Source: Cymbidium sinense (Eukaryota > Streptophyta > Magnoliopsida > Asparagales > Orchidaceae). From it: a stretch of 64,000 bases of DNA. The DNA lies in NCBI GenBank assembly GCA_021442155.1, contig CM038228.1:88989737-89053736 (forward strand), read 5' to 3'. The translations under genes and the position numbers were made by a program. This document shows, piece after piece, positions 48,140 to 61,140 of this stretch. Position 1 is the first letter of the stretch; every line of letters begins with the position of its first letter. The notes beneath the pieces were generated by a model. It saw only the letters and a program-made list of their open reading frames with translations. It was not told the DNA's origin and searched no databases.

Positions 48140-48640
48140 TGAAGGAAAATGTCAAAAGAGAAGAAATATGTCGACAGGAGAAAACCGGAGGTAGAAATGG
48201 GTAATCTAATAAATGGAAGAAGAAGAAAGGGAAGAAAGAGAAAGGAAAGAAAGAAAATGAGGAGGAAGAAAAGGAAGGATCATTTTGGTTTGTAAGGGGA
48301 AAGGAAATAGAAATGAAGAAGGAGAAGGAAGAAGAAGAAGGAGGAGAAGAAAGATTCGATTTTGAAATCGAAGAGGAGAATAACAATTCTTCTGGATGAG
48401 GAAAAGGAAGAACCTCTTATTAGGATGAGAGGAAGAAAAGAAGGAGAGAGAGAGGCTTGAGATTGCATGAAGAAGCAGAAGTAGTTCTGATTGAGTAGTT
48501 CTTCCATGTGGCAAGGAAGGAAAGCGAAATGGAGGAGTCTTGATGCAAGAGAGGAAAGAGAGTCATCACAGGAAGAATAGAGCGGGAAGAGTGGAACGGA
48601 GAGGCGATTTAGGTTCATTAGAGTGGAGTTAGGGATTAAG
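48140..48640 (-). promoter_or_regulatory. Pyrimidine-rich transcribed leader of element 2 LTR
   Basis: On the minus strand this ~500-bp block is almost pure C/T with TTCTTCCTCTTC-type runs. It sits just after AATATAACCTTAATCCCTAA, the probable start region, and parallels 21,590-21,770 of element 1. The several long open frames across it are composition artefacts. Confidence 0.5.
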
Positions 48641-48689
48641 GTTATATTAGGGATTTTAAATTGACTTTTAAATTGAGCAATCGAGTTTA

Positions 48690-49740
48690 ATGTGAATTTT
48701 GCAATGACATGATTAGATAATCAATATATATGTCGATTCAAGGTTATTCTAATATTTTGAATGCAACAACATGGTCCATTTTGCAATCGGAGGTCGTTTG
48801 GTTCGAGTTAGCGTCAAATTGAGTCAAGTTTAGCTCAATGTGTAGCCACTTTTCGGACTTGATTTTGATTGTTGAATTAAGTGCGAACAATTTTACTTGA
48901 TAGATTTCAATATTTCAAAGCTAACAGTGAAATCAATTTTGTGAATGAGGTCATTTGGGATTTTTGAGATATGCAAATATGTTGGATTTGATTGCACGGT
49001 TGATCATCAAGTTGTGCAATATTTATATTCTGATCAATTTTGATATTTTGAACGCAATGGTGAAGTCCGTTCATCGATCAGAGGTCACTTGAGTTGATTT
49101 TGGTGATGTATTATATATTTTAGCCTCGATTTATGTACTGTCATTTTTGATTATTCCACATACATCAGAGGCATATGTCATTTAATAGTTCTCGATGTCT
49201 TGAAGCTAACGGCTTGGTCAATTTTATGAATGAAGGTTATTTGGTTTATATTGGTGCATCTTGACTTTGATATGCGTGCAAGTATGTTGACGACGTGATC
49301 GCTTGATTAGTCAATCATCAAGTTATGTAATATTTATATTCTGACAAATTTTTACATTTTGAACATGATGGTGAAGTCTGTTTGTCGATTGAAAGTCATT
49401 TGGATTGATTTTGGCGATGTCCTGTGTATTTTAGTCTCGATTTATACACCGTCACTTCAAATCATTCGATATTTGTTCAGACTCATCCGAATTAAGTGTG
49501 GACAGTCTCATTTGATAGTTTTTGATGTTTCAAAGCTAACGACATGATCAATTTCATGAATAGAGATTGTTCGGACATCATTAGCTTCGACTATGTATAC
49601 ATTGAGCTTGCTTAGCTCTTAGATTATGCAATATTTATATTAACCAATTTGACATTACAATGTGATGATGAAGTCGTTCATTGATGGATTTGATCATTTT
49701 GGTGACATCAATGCATTTTAGCTCAATTTTTCATGTCTCA
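48690..49740 (-). repeat. ~300-bp tandem repeats in U3 of element 2 LTR
   Basis: Landmarks CAATATTTATATTCTGA, TTGAACGCAATGGTGAAGTC and TTTTGGTGATGT recur at about 49,018, 49,328 and 49,628, with an earlier partial unit at 48,720. The LTR at the right edge shows the same units (63,600 and 63,880). Confidence 0.78.
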
Positions 49741-49790
49741 AGTCGTCGAATTGACTTGTCTTGACTCGACTTATGATGTGGAGGTCAACA

Positions 49791-51214
49791 ATGCTCAATA
49801 AATGTGGTTGACCCTTTGGGTTGACCATAGAACTTGGATCATTTCGATTGCAATAGCTAGCTTTGATATTTGTCATGATGTCTTATTGGACATGCTAAAT
49901 GTGGATTGACCGTTATCGACTTGATAGATAAGAGTTTTACACCATATATACTCTCTGATGGCTTTGTTGAATATCTCTTTCTTTTATGTCATTGATATTT
50001 GACTCTCCTCTCAGCTTTGCTTGGTTGGGTTTGATGGAGGAATTGATTTATTTGTTTGATGAAGGACTCTAATTGGTTTATCATGCTTGGATTTGAAATT
50101 CTTGTCCAGCTTTAAGCAGCCGGACTTGATGAAGATGACTGATTTGTCCATATTGACTTGTCGGAAGTGTATATACTCATGAATCTGCTTCTTGCTTTGG
50201 ATTCATTGAAGGGTACATCTGAATGACCCAACCTTCACTTATATAGGGTCAATGTTGAGTTAATCAACTGTATAGTGAATAACCATGAAATTTATTTAGT
50301 TCATCGACTTTGTATGAACTATGAATTGCTTCCTCAATTATGCTTTCTACTTTGGAGACTTGAGGAGATTGGCTTTGATCGTGCTTTGAGCTTGATCATT
50401 TGAGAATAATTATATATCATAGGAAATATAAATATTGATTTGAGGCAGCCATGAATTGAGCGTTTCCTTAGATTTCCTTGATCTATCGATCAAGTAGAAA
50501 GATCTCTTGGATCACAGTTGCTTGTAATCACTAAAATGGATCAGAGATTGAACAACTATCATCATTGGTGAGGGCTCTTTCCTTCACATTTTATTGCGGC
50601 TTGTTGAGTGAGAGCGTCGACATATTTATAGGCTTGTTGAGTGACCTTTAGAACTACTCAAGTCTTCAACTTAAGTATGGGTTGGTGGTTTTGTCATCAC
50701 GAATGGAGCTCTTTCATTGTGGCCTTTTCTTGCTTGTGAGGAGAGGCAACTCGGATTGTGGGCTTGTTGAGTTTGACCTTTAGAATCCATCCATGTCCTA
50801 GACTTCAAGATGTAGAGGTTGATGTTTCTCCAACTTAATTGATTGAAGCTTTGGAAATTGGGAGTTCTTCTAACTTAATCTCCATAATTTGGTAAATTTG
50901 GGAGATAAATTTTTGACATTTAGGGTTGTCTTTTCATGCAAAGAAATAGATTCTTTTTATTTCTATAAGAACCTGCAACTTAATAATAATAAATGTATTG
51001 ATTTCGACAAAGCTCGATGTCCGAATCAGAATATATTTGAGGATCTCATCTTATGGCATGAAGTCAACTCAAATAAACTTAATAAACTAAAAAAAATGCC
51101 TATCTTGCGGGAATTCTAAAGCATATTTAAAGAATTTTCAAGATGAAAATATACAAAATGCATCAATATTTGAATTGATATGCTCTTAAGAAGGTTTTAA
51201 CATGTAACATTTTT

Positions 51215-51255
<41 letters not shown>

Positions 51256-51460
51256 CCCTGTAATAGAAGAATTTTCCACGAAAAGTTTTTTTATTCATGA
51301 GTAGTATATTTATTTAGGGATCTCGGCATGAAAGCGATGTTCCTAAATAGATATACTAAAAAATACTCCTATCTTGCAGATTTCTATTGTACCTTGAGAA
51401 TGTATTTGTTATGTATAATACTTTTCAAGTACCATTGATTGGTGGCATTGGTCTTTCACC
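49791..51460 (-). other. 3' untranslated region of element 2
   Basis: Non-coding sequence between integrase and the 3' LTR, with short repeated phrases such as GGCTTGTTGAGT...GACCTTTAGAA (~50,627 and 50,760) and a (TA)n tract at 51,222-51,250. The expected PPT is decayed: the minus strand reads TTTATTGAGCAT before TGTTGACC, where element 1 has TTTGTTGGGGGCAT. Confidence 0.6.
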
Positions 51461-51462
51461 CT

Positions 51463-52430
51463 TTAGGTGATGAGTTGGTATGCCCCTCTTGACACTTTCA
51501 ATGATAAAGTCTTGATTAAGCTCAAATTTTCCACCAAATTTTGATTGGGAATAATTGGTCTTCTCAGACCAAATTCTCCTTTTGGAATGTTTGAGGCCAC
51601 ATTATGGTCAAAAAAGACATCTTTGCTCAAGACTTCGATTTTGATGAGCTTGCAATCTAACTTCATTGTCAGTTCCTCCATTCTTGAGAGCATTTTGATC
51701 TTCTTAGATTGTATTGGATGGCTACTCAAAGTGAAAATTCAACTCAACTTGCGGAAGAACTACTTGTTCCAAATACCAATGAATAAGGGCTTTAGTGGCA
51801 TCTTTATAGGTAGTTGATATGCCCATAATACCTCTATCAATTTGGTATGTCATTCTCTATTATTTTAGTGAGAATCTTCTTGCGGTTTGACCAATGTCTT
51901 GTTGAAAGCCACCAAACCATTTGCTCTTGGATTATATATTGAAAGTATCTCCAATCAATTTGTGTCGTCGATGAATCTATAAATCTTTATATTTTAAAAG
52001 TTGTGTCATTATAAAAATTATTGGCACACTCCAAATCTATAGATCACATTATGTATGAAGAAGTTGATCACTTTCGATTCTAACTTCTTTAAATGGATAG
52101 CTTCCCTTAGAGAAATAATCGTCCGCTTTGGATGAAATGGTGTCCGGTGGCGATGGTGATCAATTGGTCCATTACATTTGTACCCCAACATTTGAATGGC
52201 GGGATGCTATGTTGGGTGTAATGGATTTGAGGTTGATGGATTATATTCCCATGTACTTGACATTCATGACACTTCTTAGCATGATTGTCGTCTCTCACCA
52301 TAGATGGCCAATAATAGCCCATCTTTTGATCTTTCTTGCCATCTTGGGACGATTGATGTGCACCACAAAGTCCTTCATGAACTTCAACCATCACTTTGCT
52401 AGCTTCATCATTTAGGCATCGTAACCACAT
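51463..52430 (-). pseudogene. Integrase remnant of element 2
   Basis: An open stretch at 52,430-52,107 shows the zinc-binding region: EVHEGLCGAHQSSQDGKK, then MGYYWPSMVRDD and KKCHECQVHGN. A later stretch (51,729-51,463) has the C-terminal RMEELTMKL and GEFGLRRPI blocks. The catalytic core between them is broken. Confidence 0.85.
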
Positions 52431-52769
52431 TTGTTCAAAGGATCTACGATATAAAGTGTTGTTGATGAAATATTAACATCTCTTCTCGATTTGGTACGTG
52501 ATTTATTATTTGGTAATTTTTCATCTTTTAAGTAGTCGATGAAGGGTCGCCTCCAATCATGTGGCTCTTCTACAATAAAGGCTTCACACTGCTTTTTTGA
52601 GGAAATATCATTCTTAACTCTTATTGGTATAACTTCTTATTGATTTTGGGGAGTATGAGGAGCAACTTGAGTGCATCTGCTATGTCAATTTGATAACCTC
52701 TACTATGAGGATACTTTACTTGCTAGAACTTCATTAGTAAATATCCGATCATGACATAATCACCATTCA

Positions 52770-53175
52770 TACTTGTCATTTTCTTAGCTAATTTTGCTAA
52801 GCAACTTTTTTATTCTGATCGAGACTTGAGTTAGTGTGATATTTGGTATTTGCTTCATAAGCTCGAGAACTCTTGTGATAGAAAGCTAACTCAAACTTGT
52901 TGATTTTATAGATGTAAGTACTTGATTTATAATAAGCGAGAATCACCAAAATATGCAAGTTTTGAATACTATGAAAATAGCTTCTTCAAGACACACTAAT
53001 GCTTCATACTTCATTATTAGTTCTTGGCTCAATTAACCCATATGATTGTCTCATTATCCCTCCTTATAGTTATTATGTTATGAGACGATCGATTCACTGC
53101 TCTTGAAATTTAGATGTTGACTTGTTTGATCGATGAGGCTCCATCAAAGTACATTTAAATTTGTGATTTTTTTCT
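52770..53175 (-). pseudogene. Archaeal-type RNase H remnant of element 2
   Basis: Minus-strand YFDGASSIKQ near 53,150 and a decayed LAKLAKKM block near 52,790 bracket the domain in the same position as in element 1. It is far more damaged; the last catalytic Asp is not seen. Confidence 0.65.
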
Positions 53176-53329
53176 TTCATGAATGAGCATAATTTGCTCA
53201 TCAGCAAATCATCATTAAGAGAAGAGTCGGTAGGATGGGATGCATGTGAAAATTTGCTAAGACTTATCCTTCTTTACTTTTCTGGAACATATGTGATATC
53301 AAATTGTAAAGCAATCGCCCATCTTCTTG

Positions 53330-53560
53330 ACAACATCAATGTCTTGTCATCAAGTACTTGAGGATCGATCCTTGAGATGAGGTAATCTTGTGAGATAACA
53401 TATATGAAGCTTTTGGACGCAAGATTAATGTCAACTTCTTCTCATTAGTATCTCATTTCTCTATTAATCTTATTGATATAATAAAGAGCATTCTCTTTAC
53501 TTTCTTCATTGTGTTGTGCCAATAATGCTCAAGGACTCTTCTAATCTGTATGTATATAAT
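53330..53560 (-). pseudogene. RT-linked RNase H remnant of element 2
   Basis: Shifted-frame traces ALLAQHNEE, ENALYYIS, RLIEKEDTN and SHKITSSQGSILKYLM align with the equivalent part of element 1. Confidence 0.65.
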
Positions 53561-53596
53561 GAGGGCTTCCCAGTAGGCACTACAAGATTGGTGGAT

Positions 53597-54560
53597 TTAA
53601 TAGGTAACTTTAATGCTATTGAAGGCTTCTTGGCACTCCTTGTCCCATTTGAATGGAGTATCCTTCTTCATCAACCTTGCAAATGGTTGTGACATCGATA
53701 GATTTGATATAAATCGATGGATGAATGCAATGTCCTTGTAAAGAAGTTGCAAACTCTTGGTGGAGGCATCTCCCAATTGCCTTGATTTTAGCATGATCAA
53801 TTTCAATTTCACATGGCGTATGTACAAGAATTTTAGGATACCGAATGCATATTTTAGAGGATTCATCTTGAGATCATATTTTGATTCTTTCTAATACAAC
53901 TCAAGTCTTCAAAGTGATTTTCTTGATTTAAACTCTTCACCAAATCATCAACATAACATACCTATGATATCATCAAAAATACGTGTCATGGCTCTTTGGT
54001 ATGTAGCTCCATTTTTCAAACCAAAGGCATGGTGTGTAGCAATAGATGCCAATAGGTGTTCTAAATGATGTATGTATTTCATTTTCAAGTATCATTTTAA
54101 TTTGGTTATATCCCGATGATCTGTCCATGAATGAGAATATGTCATAGTTGGAAGTTTTGTCCACTAGTAGTTACGATATTAGCGAAAAGTCATCTTTTAG
54201 GCACGCTTATTTGGTCAGAAGTCAATGTAGAGATGGATTTGGATTCTTCTTCTGGGATGTTGGCTATCCAATCTGCATACTTCTCCTCCGGATGAAGCAC
54301 CTTTGATTAGCTTCTTAGTTTCTATAATTACGTTCTTGATCTTTAATCTCATTCACTAGGAGCTTGCTTAACATTGCATCCGGTTTAATAGCTAGTTTAT
54401 AGAACTACATCATGGATAAGCATTTGAATATGTCCGGAAAAGTAATCCCTAAATTCACAAATAGCATTTTTAGCTCTTAACTTTCTCATCGGGTAAAAGT
54501 GAAAGTTGGAAGAGGATCATCCTCGACTCTTAGGTTGATTTCTTTGAGTTCATCCATAGT
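53597..54560 (-). pseudogene. Reverse transcriptase remnant of element 2
   Basis: In order on the minus strand: MDELKEINLRVEDDPLPTF (~54,555), FMDRSSGYNQIKM and HTSFRTPIGIYCYT (54,164-53,973), catalytic YVDD at 53,955-53,944 within VCYVDDLVKS, then MNPLKYAF, IHRFISNLS and MKKDTPFKWDKECQEAF (53,866-53,620). Stops separate the blocks. Confidence 0.88.
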
Positions 54561-55161
54561 AGCTATTTGTCCACCATCTTTGAGTTCTTCAGGTGCAGGC
54601 TTGACTTCTACCTCTTCATCATTTGTAAGAAGAATTTCATGGAGATCATCTTTTTCGTTAATATTGGTTTCAACCTCAGCTTCTATTATATTATAATAAG
54701 CTTTGTTTTGATGAGATTTGGATGAATCCAAGACCTTTAGTGATAAACTTATCACTTCTTCATGATGCTTGAGGACTTTGGCTCCACATCTTGTTAAAGA
54801 TTTGAGTCTTTTTGTTTAGTAGTTTCAATATGAATTCCAAGCTTATGCATCATTCTTATAATTTATGGATAGTATATTGGTATTCTTGTTATCTCCAAAT
54901 TTTCATGTTGAGTAGGTGATCAAAATTGTGAGGCTTAGACTCTTGATTGTAAAATAGAGTTCTGTTACGCTCTCATCATGGTGGCATATAGAATGTTATC
55001 AATTCTTCAATATTATGAACCTCAATGGAGTTTTCTTTGAAAGTATTGAGGGATGGTATAATTTTGAGTGAGTCATTCTCAAGTGAGCTATCCTCCTTGA
55101 TGACCATTTGAACTCTATTTTCATAAGTAGATTCAAAATCATAGTCATCGAATCACTTATT

Positions 55162-55759
55162 TCATACTTTCTTTCTTGAAAGCTTATAAGTTCTCTTAGG
55201 TTTAATATGAATATCTTCTTCTTCTTGTGTCACTTCCCAAATGAGGATTCTTGACTTAGGTGTAAAGTCAAGTGCTTTAGGGAGAGTCGGCATTGCCTTC
55301 TTTCTTCCTCTTTGCTTTTTCTCTTTCACTTTGTGAAATTGCTTTTTAGTTCCTGAAGTGGATGCTACCGCTTCAAGAGGCTCTGTTGGCTTAGGCTCTT
55401 TGAGGATGAAGTATTTTTCATCTTCATAAATCTTTGCTTCATTGACGGAGAATGGTTGCAGGTTACCAGAATTGAATTCTTCTCCATCTTTTCGATACTT
55501 CATACATTGATGCATAGTTGATGGGACCATGCCATACTCATGCGGTCATGACGAGAGCTCTAAAATGTATGGTTCGATTACATGAAACTTGGCTTACGTA
55601 TATAAATCCGAACTTGAGCAGAGAATAAAAAAACAGAGTTTTTTTTTCATTGAAACCATGAACCATCAACTTATCTCTCCCAAGATGTTGGATATCAAGT
55701 GATAATCCTCTTAATACCTTTAGACTCATAAGATTGATAGAAGAACACGGATCAATCAA
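55162..55759 (-). pseudogene. Protease region remnant of element 2
   Basis: MIDPCSSINLMSLKVL, LSLDIQHLGRDKLMVHGF and LKFGFIYVSQV (55,759-55,538) form the gypsy protease. The usual DGGS/DTGA triad is changed to DPCS, so it would be inactive. A charged linker open frame (55,530-55,162) follows, with EEFNSGNLQPFSVNEAKIYE-like sequence typical of the protease-RT spacer. Confidence 0.75.
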
Positions 55760-56879
55760 TATTCGATGCCATCACTCTGTAACATATAGAGGATGATTGT
55801 GATCATTCCCAACATAAGATCTTCTTCAAATATGATTCTTGGGAGATCTTGAGTTTGCAATGATGCATTTTTCAAAGTAAGCTTCATAACTCTTGGATCT
55901 TTGAGCCTATATCAAAGTTTCTGAGATCTTTTGACATCAAGAGAGTCTTTTTCGGTTATGCGGATCTTTCTATGTGATAGAATATTATAATCTATCTTTT
56001 TTTGATTTAGGCTTTTTAGATTTTTGTGAATGATATCGTTGACTTCAATTTATTTCCTTTGTCTTTATTTGCATTTCCCTTCTTTGATGAAGGTGGTAAG
56101 ACTTTACCACTTCTCAACGAACTTGAATCACTTTGTCTTGCTCTCTTGAAGAGGTAGTTTCTTCAAATTCCCCTTATTCGGAAGATTGGCCAAAAGGCTA
56201 GACTCATTTTTCAACTTCATATGTTTCATGCGATGATGCTCGATGAGTCGACTCTTCTCCATCGAAAATATAGATCTTCATCCTGTATTATCTTGTTGAG
56301 TCATTAAACAAAATTCAAATGTTAACTCCTCGGGATCTTCTTGCTTTCTTGTAAAATTTTGATGGGTTGGTCGTTTGGACTACCCTTGTCATTTTAAAGT
56401 AACATGAACATCGACATGCGTAAATGATTTTGACATGTCTCTCTGGACAAGATTCACCATTATCTTCTTCATCGATTCATCAATGTAAAGTTTAGGCATA
56501 AAATTCACAAGCCTAAATGGTTGTCTTTACTTTGGTGATACTATAAATTATTAATGATCTTTTGAGTTGTAGTTCTCTTCTTGATCTTCTTTTTTTCTTT
56601 GACTTCTTTGATTTATGAGGCTGCGTTTAGTAGGCTTTTCTTTGTGATGAAGTAGCCTTATCAAAATGCTTGAAGCCCAAATACTTGGTTTAGGCATCTC
56701 TTAAGTCCAATATAGGTTCAAGTGGTGATTTCACTTAACACTAGGGACACCTTTTAGCTTGACATTTTTTATCTTTTGGAGATTCTTGTTTCATTCTTTA
56801 TCGAACTAATTTCTCCTTCTTTTTTGTCTTTGATGGATGATCTGGAGAGGGCGTAATCATCTTGTAGACTCTCTTTTGG

Positions 56880-59400
56880 GTTGACTAGAACAACATCGGA
56901 TAGTGTAAATTCACCTCATCGATACTTCTTTCTAGCCAATCTTTGAAGACATAACAATCTTCAATAGGATGATTGATCATCCAGATGATAGGGGATAATT
57001 TGGATTATTGACTTGATCCTTCTTGCCTTTTAATTTTGGTAATTGTATACTTTGGCTTGAAATAATTTAGCCACTATCTCTTAAAGGAATATTCTTTGTT
57101 CATCTTTTCCTTAAGAGATGGCATTGCTCATCATCTCTTGTTGCTTATTTTGGAGCTCCCCACTTGGAAAAGTCAGGTTTGTCATTACCTCATAATACCA
57201 ATTTTGGTTTATGGATTAGAATAAAGGAATCTTTTCCCTTATCATCATTGTATATTTTTTTATCCATTATATATAACTTTTCACCATTTGAGCTATAAAA
57301 AGCGCGATGAATTTCATTTCTTCTTGAGTCCGAAGGTTTGTTTCTCTTTGCTTTATCTGCATAGACTTCAAACTTAGGCGATTCAACTTTTAAATTTAGC
57401 CACCTATCGAGCAAGTCTTGGAATGTTGCAATTGATGTCATACATAAAAATGGTGTCATTTATCATCCATATTGCCCATTAGCAATTGGATTGCATGTTC
57501 TTCTTCAATTGTTACATACTTAGGTTATGTTAATGACTTATGAATTTTATCACACTCATTTTTCTCCTTTTAGTAAGGCAAAGGTCGGCGATTGTTATTC
57601 TCGGTTGCTTGAACCTCTTCACAAATATTATCTCTAATTCTAAATATTTTAACGAATCATTTGGTAATTCACCACTCAAAGCATTGAAATCACTCTTGTG
57701 TGAAAAAGCGCATCATTCCCTCTTATGTTACCAAGTAGCCTTAAATTGGGCTAGATGTTGCTTTGGATTACCAAGCACATAAAGTATTAAATTTTTACAG
57801 AGTAACCTTTGATGACACTTGATCATATTCGGTAGATGACCCACTTTTACTCTAAAGCTATAACTTTATCTTTTCATTGATTATTATTTCTAGCTGAGCA
57901 TTTGTTACCATTCTAGGTGTCTTGTAAATTTTAATTATTGTTGGAAGAGGTGGGTTAACTTTATTCCTCGCTTCATGTATAGCATATCTTGTAGGAGCAG
58001 GTACCAATGTGATTGGTGATATAGAAGTTGTATTATTATTTTATTGATTAGCAAACATAGTTGATATTTGATGTGATATTCTTCTCAACATCTCCATGAT
58101 ATTTTACCATCATATTTATTCATCTTGGTACCAAGGCTCCTTTTATCTCTCCATTTGATGATATATTTCTCTTTGCTCTCTTGTTAGCCATGGCGTCATA
58201 GCTCTTCTTATTGTTATTCTTCTTCTTATATTTCTTATTCTATTGCTCATCATCCGGGGAAACTTGACGTCCTTCTCCTTGTGCATTTTCATTTGTTGGG
58301 TGACGATGATGTGATTATAAAAGTGTGTACCAGATCATTTTCATTTTACCAATATACAACCCATGATCTCTTTCTCATTTTGATCTTCTTCTTCTTCTTC
58401 TTCAAGATTGAAGATCCATCTTCTATTTTTTGTGAAGTCTTCTTCATAAATCAAATTCAGTTCGGGTTCCCGAGTTCATGTTCTTTGTGATGGTGCGAAG
58501 AGTTCATCTATATCTTAGACAATATAGACAACCTCCACTTCTATAGTGTCCTCTTCATTATTTTCTTCTTGCACACGAATTTTTGATTGACATTTTGTGG
58601 ATCTGGTTTAATGTCGAAATAAATACTTCTTATTAAAGGACGCGATCAAAGTCAACCTTCTCTTGTGGGTGAATCGATGATAGGATCCCTAGAGGATTCT
58701 CCAGGTGTCGACCATCATGTCTTTCATCATGATATCCCTTCTTTGGGTATCCACTTGATGAGTTATTTTTTGAGGATTTTTTAAGTATATGTATGAGATG
58801 TCACACCTCTTCCATTATTCAAAGTTTCATTGGGGCCTTGGCCTCCATATTTTTATCCTTTTTTGGGACCTTTGTGGATTCTTGGACACACGGTCCAAGT
58901 GTCACGCTCCGATGTTCACCATATGAAGTGTATTGAGCTCGATGGCTAGTTACCAGAAGAGATGATAACTTTCTTGGTGGAGCTTCAGTATTTTCCATCA
59001 CTAGAGGCCTCTAAAATCTTCTTTTTATTAAGCCTCTGTCCTTGGCTATTTTGAGAATTTTATGTATCCTAGCATATAGTGTTTCAGGTTATCTCCTCTG
59101 TGGTGGTGGAGCTTGATGTTGTTGGTTCTAGAAGGACTGCTTTACTTCACCAGTAGAGCTATTTCTCTTTACCCATTTTAGGTTGTCAAAGTTATTTTGG
59201 GTAGGCATACTCACTTCTGGCGACAATATCGCTTGCTCACTAGGTCGTTTGAAGGGGATTTGCTGAGACCTAAGCTCAACATTTCCTCTTCTTCTCTGCC
59301 TTCTAGTTAATTTGCTTCCTAATGAGGAAGCTTCATGATCATGCTTTACAGATACAAAAGGTTCAATCAGGCTTGTAGCTAAAGACATAGTTTTCCTATG
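56880..59400 (-). pseudogene. gag remnants of element 2
   Basis: From 5' to 3' on the minus strand: a basic stretch (59,388-59,128) with RRQRRRGNVELRSQQIPF, a 60-codon stretch (59,001-58,819), capsid-like traces near 57,640-57,530, MTPFLCMTSIATFQDLLDR (57,459) and the Cys/His block NHPIEDCYVFKDWLE (~56,985-56,930). The matching blocks in element 1 fix the identity. Confidence 0.72.
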
Positions 59401-59943
59401 ACGGTTCTTTCATCACGGGGCCTGATTGGCCTAGCCTTTAAAAAAAGTTCTCTATTGGGAGAACTCCTCGATAGTTTGCTACTAAACCGCTAACACGCCA
59501 AGTAGGAGCTTCAAGAACTTGAGGCCTTCCAAAGATGGCATTGACTAATGTACCAGGGTGGGTACTGAGCATGTACTCATGATCAAATTGAAACTCATGC
59601 TATCAAATCCAACATCTCTTATGTTGATGATGGTGTTTAGGTAGATGCAGCCACCAGTGAATGATGAAAGGAGTGCTCGTAGATCCATTCCAAAAGTGTG
59701 AAAGATGGGGATTTGTAATTAGCAATTATTATTTCATCCCATACTTTCAAAATGCAGAGCACTCTACGTAACAAAATAATAGTGTAATGAAGATGTACTC
59801 TACGTAATTCATTCGATATATTATCTTATACAAAATTTATTAAATTTACACATTTAAATAGCCATTTTTTGTTTTAAATTTTCAAATATTTTATTGCTAC
59901 TATAGCATGTATATGACTAGCCAAAGATGGAAAGAGAATATCA

Positions 59944-59961
59944 TCCCCAGCGGAGTCGCCA
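59944..59961 (-). other. Primer binding site of element 2
   Basis: TGGCGACTCCGCTGGGGA on the minus strand, six bases after the LTR terminus (CATA at 59,971-59,968). It is tRNA-Arg type as in element 1, with C instead of T at position 10. Confidence 0.9.
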
Positions 59962-59967
59962 GAAATC

Positions 59968-61106
59968 TATGATCTCCAAAAATTCACTATCGACCTCTCG
60001 ACAAATTTGAATTAAAGAGAATATGATTTAAATATCAGTGTAATTTTTAGAAGACAGATGAAATAGTAGATAAGACACTACCCAGAGATTTCATCCTCAT
60101 TTTGTGAGGACTTTAGATTTGGTTGGAGGTTTCCTATTGGCGGAAGCCCCTATAGTTAATTACCCTCTCAAGTGAGAGAGAACTTTCGACAGTTAAAGTT
60201 GCTTAATGCGTAACAAGTAGCAACATATGGAGTTTTGGAATTTAAAATTATGAAATTCATCATCTCAGCTTAAACCATATGGTTGGGGGAATAATGACGT
60301 GCCCAATTTAGATCTTATGGTTCTATCATCCCTGTGCGTCTACTTTAGTCGAGGAGATAGTCGACCAACCACCAAGGATCCTTATCAGTAACTCATGGGT
60401 TACGTTGTCCAAGAAATCCTTATAGACTTACCTTAGTTGACAGAGGGTTATTTATCCTATCAAGTATACCTTATGATTCACAACTCAAAGGGCGAGTCAT
60501 GGGAGCAAAGGATCGTGATTGTAATATAATGGAGCATGAATGGCCAAACCATCCGATCAGAGAACTTTGGTCATAACAGCTTCATCTATGGAGTCTACTG
60601 GCCAAGTCACACAATTAGAGGACATGGACCACGTCATTACTGATAAGAGATTGATTGAGAGTGAACATAGTAGTAACATTTGATTTGACATTGACTTCTT
60701 TGTAAGCTAGAATTTTCTTAATTTGTCACCTCCGATAAACTGTTACGGAAGGTGAATTTATTGAGTTTTAGTTTGAACTTTTAATGATAGGATTTCATTT
60801 AAATATTTTTTAGATTGACACTCAATTTGAGTTAATTTGATTTGAAATTAGTATCGTATTTTGATGAAAGTATCCCCTTTGGTTGAAATCATCATTCAAC
60901 ACAGCCATCATCGTTAATTAATTGAATCAAATATATTTTGATCTGCTTGTCACCTCAACCATAAATTAGATCAAATCTATCACATGATAAAATTAGCTTT
61001 TTTACTAAAATTTTTTTAGTTTTAGTTAACCCACTTAAGACCGGCACCTCAAACAAAGAATAAGATAGAGTAGATTTAAGAATTTATAGATTTTAATTTA
61101 GATTTC
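59968..61106 (-). repeat. Truncated 5' LTR of element 2
   Basis: The last ~1.14 kb of the LTR, adjoining the PBS. Homology with 45,108-46,280 ends near 61,106, after TTTAAGAATTTATAG. The U3 and most of the LTR are missing. Confidence 0.8.
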
Positions 61107-61140
61107 ACACAAGTGTCACTTCCAAGATTAACACAATGTT

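Larger units (their letters stand above)
45108..49790 (-). repeat. 3' LTR of element 2 (4.7 kb)
   Basis: Begins TGTTGACC and ends CCTATA|AATGG. The U3 (49,790 to ~48,690) consists largely of ~300-bp tandem units. A pyrimidine-rich leader (minus strand, ~48,640-48,140) follows AATATAACCTTAATCCCTAA and mirrors that of element 1. It includes a (TA)n tract at 47,774-47,829 and a 42-bp LINE-tail insertion at 46,112-46,153. Confidence 0.82.
45108..59968 (-). mobile_element. Second Tat-type retrotransposon, opposite orientation (element 2)
   Basis: Read on the minus strand: PBS 59,961-59,944, gag remnants, protease, RT, RNase H, archaeal-type RNase H, integrase, 3' untranslated region, then a 3' LTR starting TGTTGACCTCC at 49,790 and ending CCTATA at 45,108. 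Its 5' LTR continues right of 59,968 but is truncated near 61,106. Domain blocks and the last ~1.3 kb of the LTR match element 1; the U3 does not. All frames are broken. Confidence 0.87.

Noticed and set aside
48132..48618. Several overlapping long open frames rich in Ser, Phe and Leu
   Set aside because: They lie on the pyrimidine-rich LTR leader. The composition alone keeps frames open, and no domain is visible.
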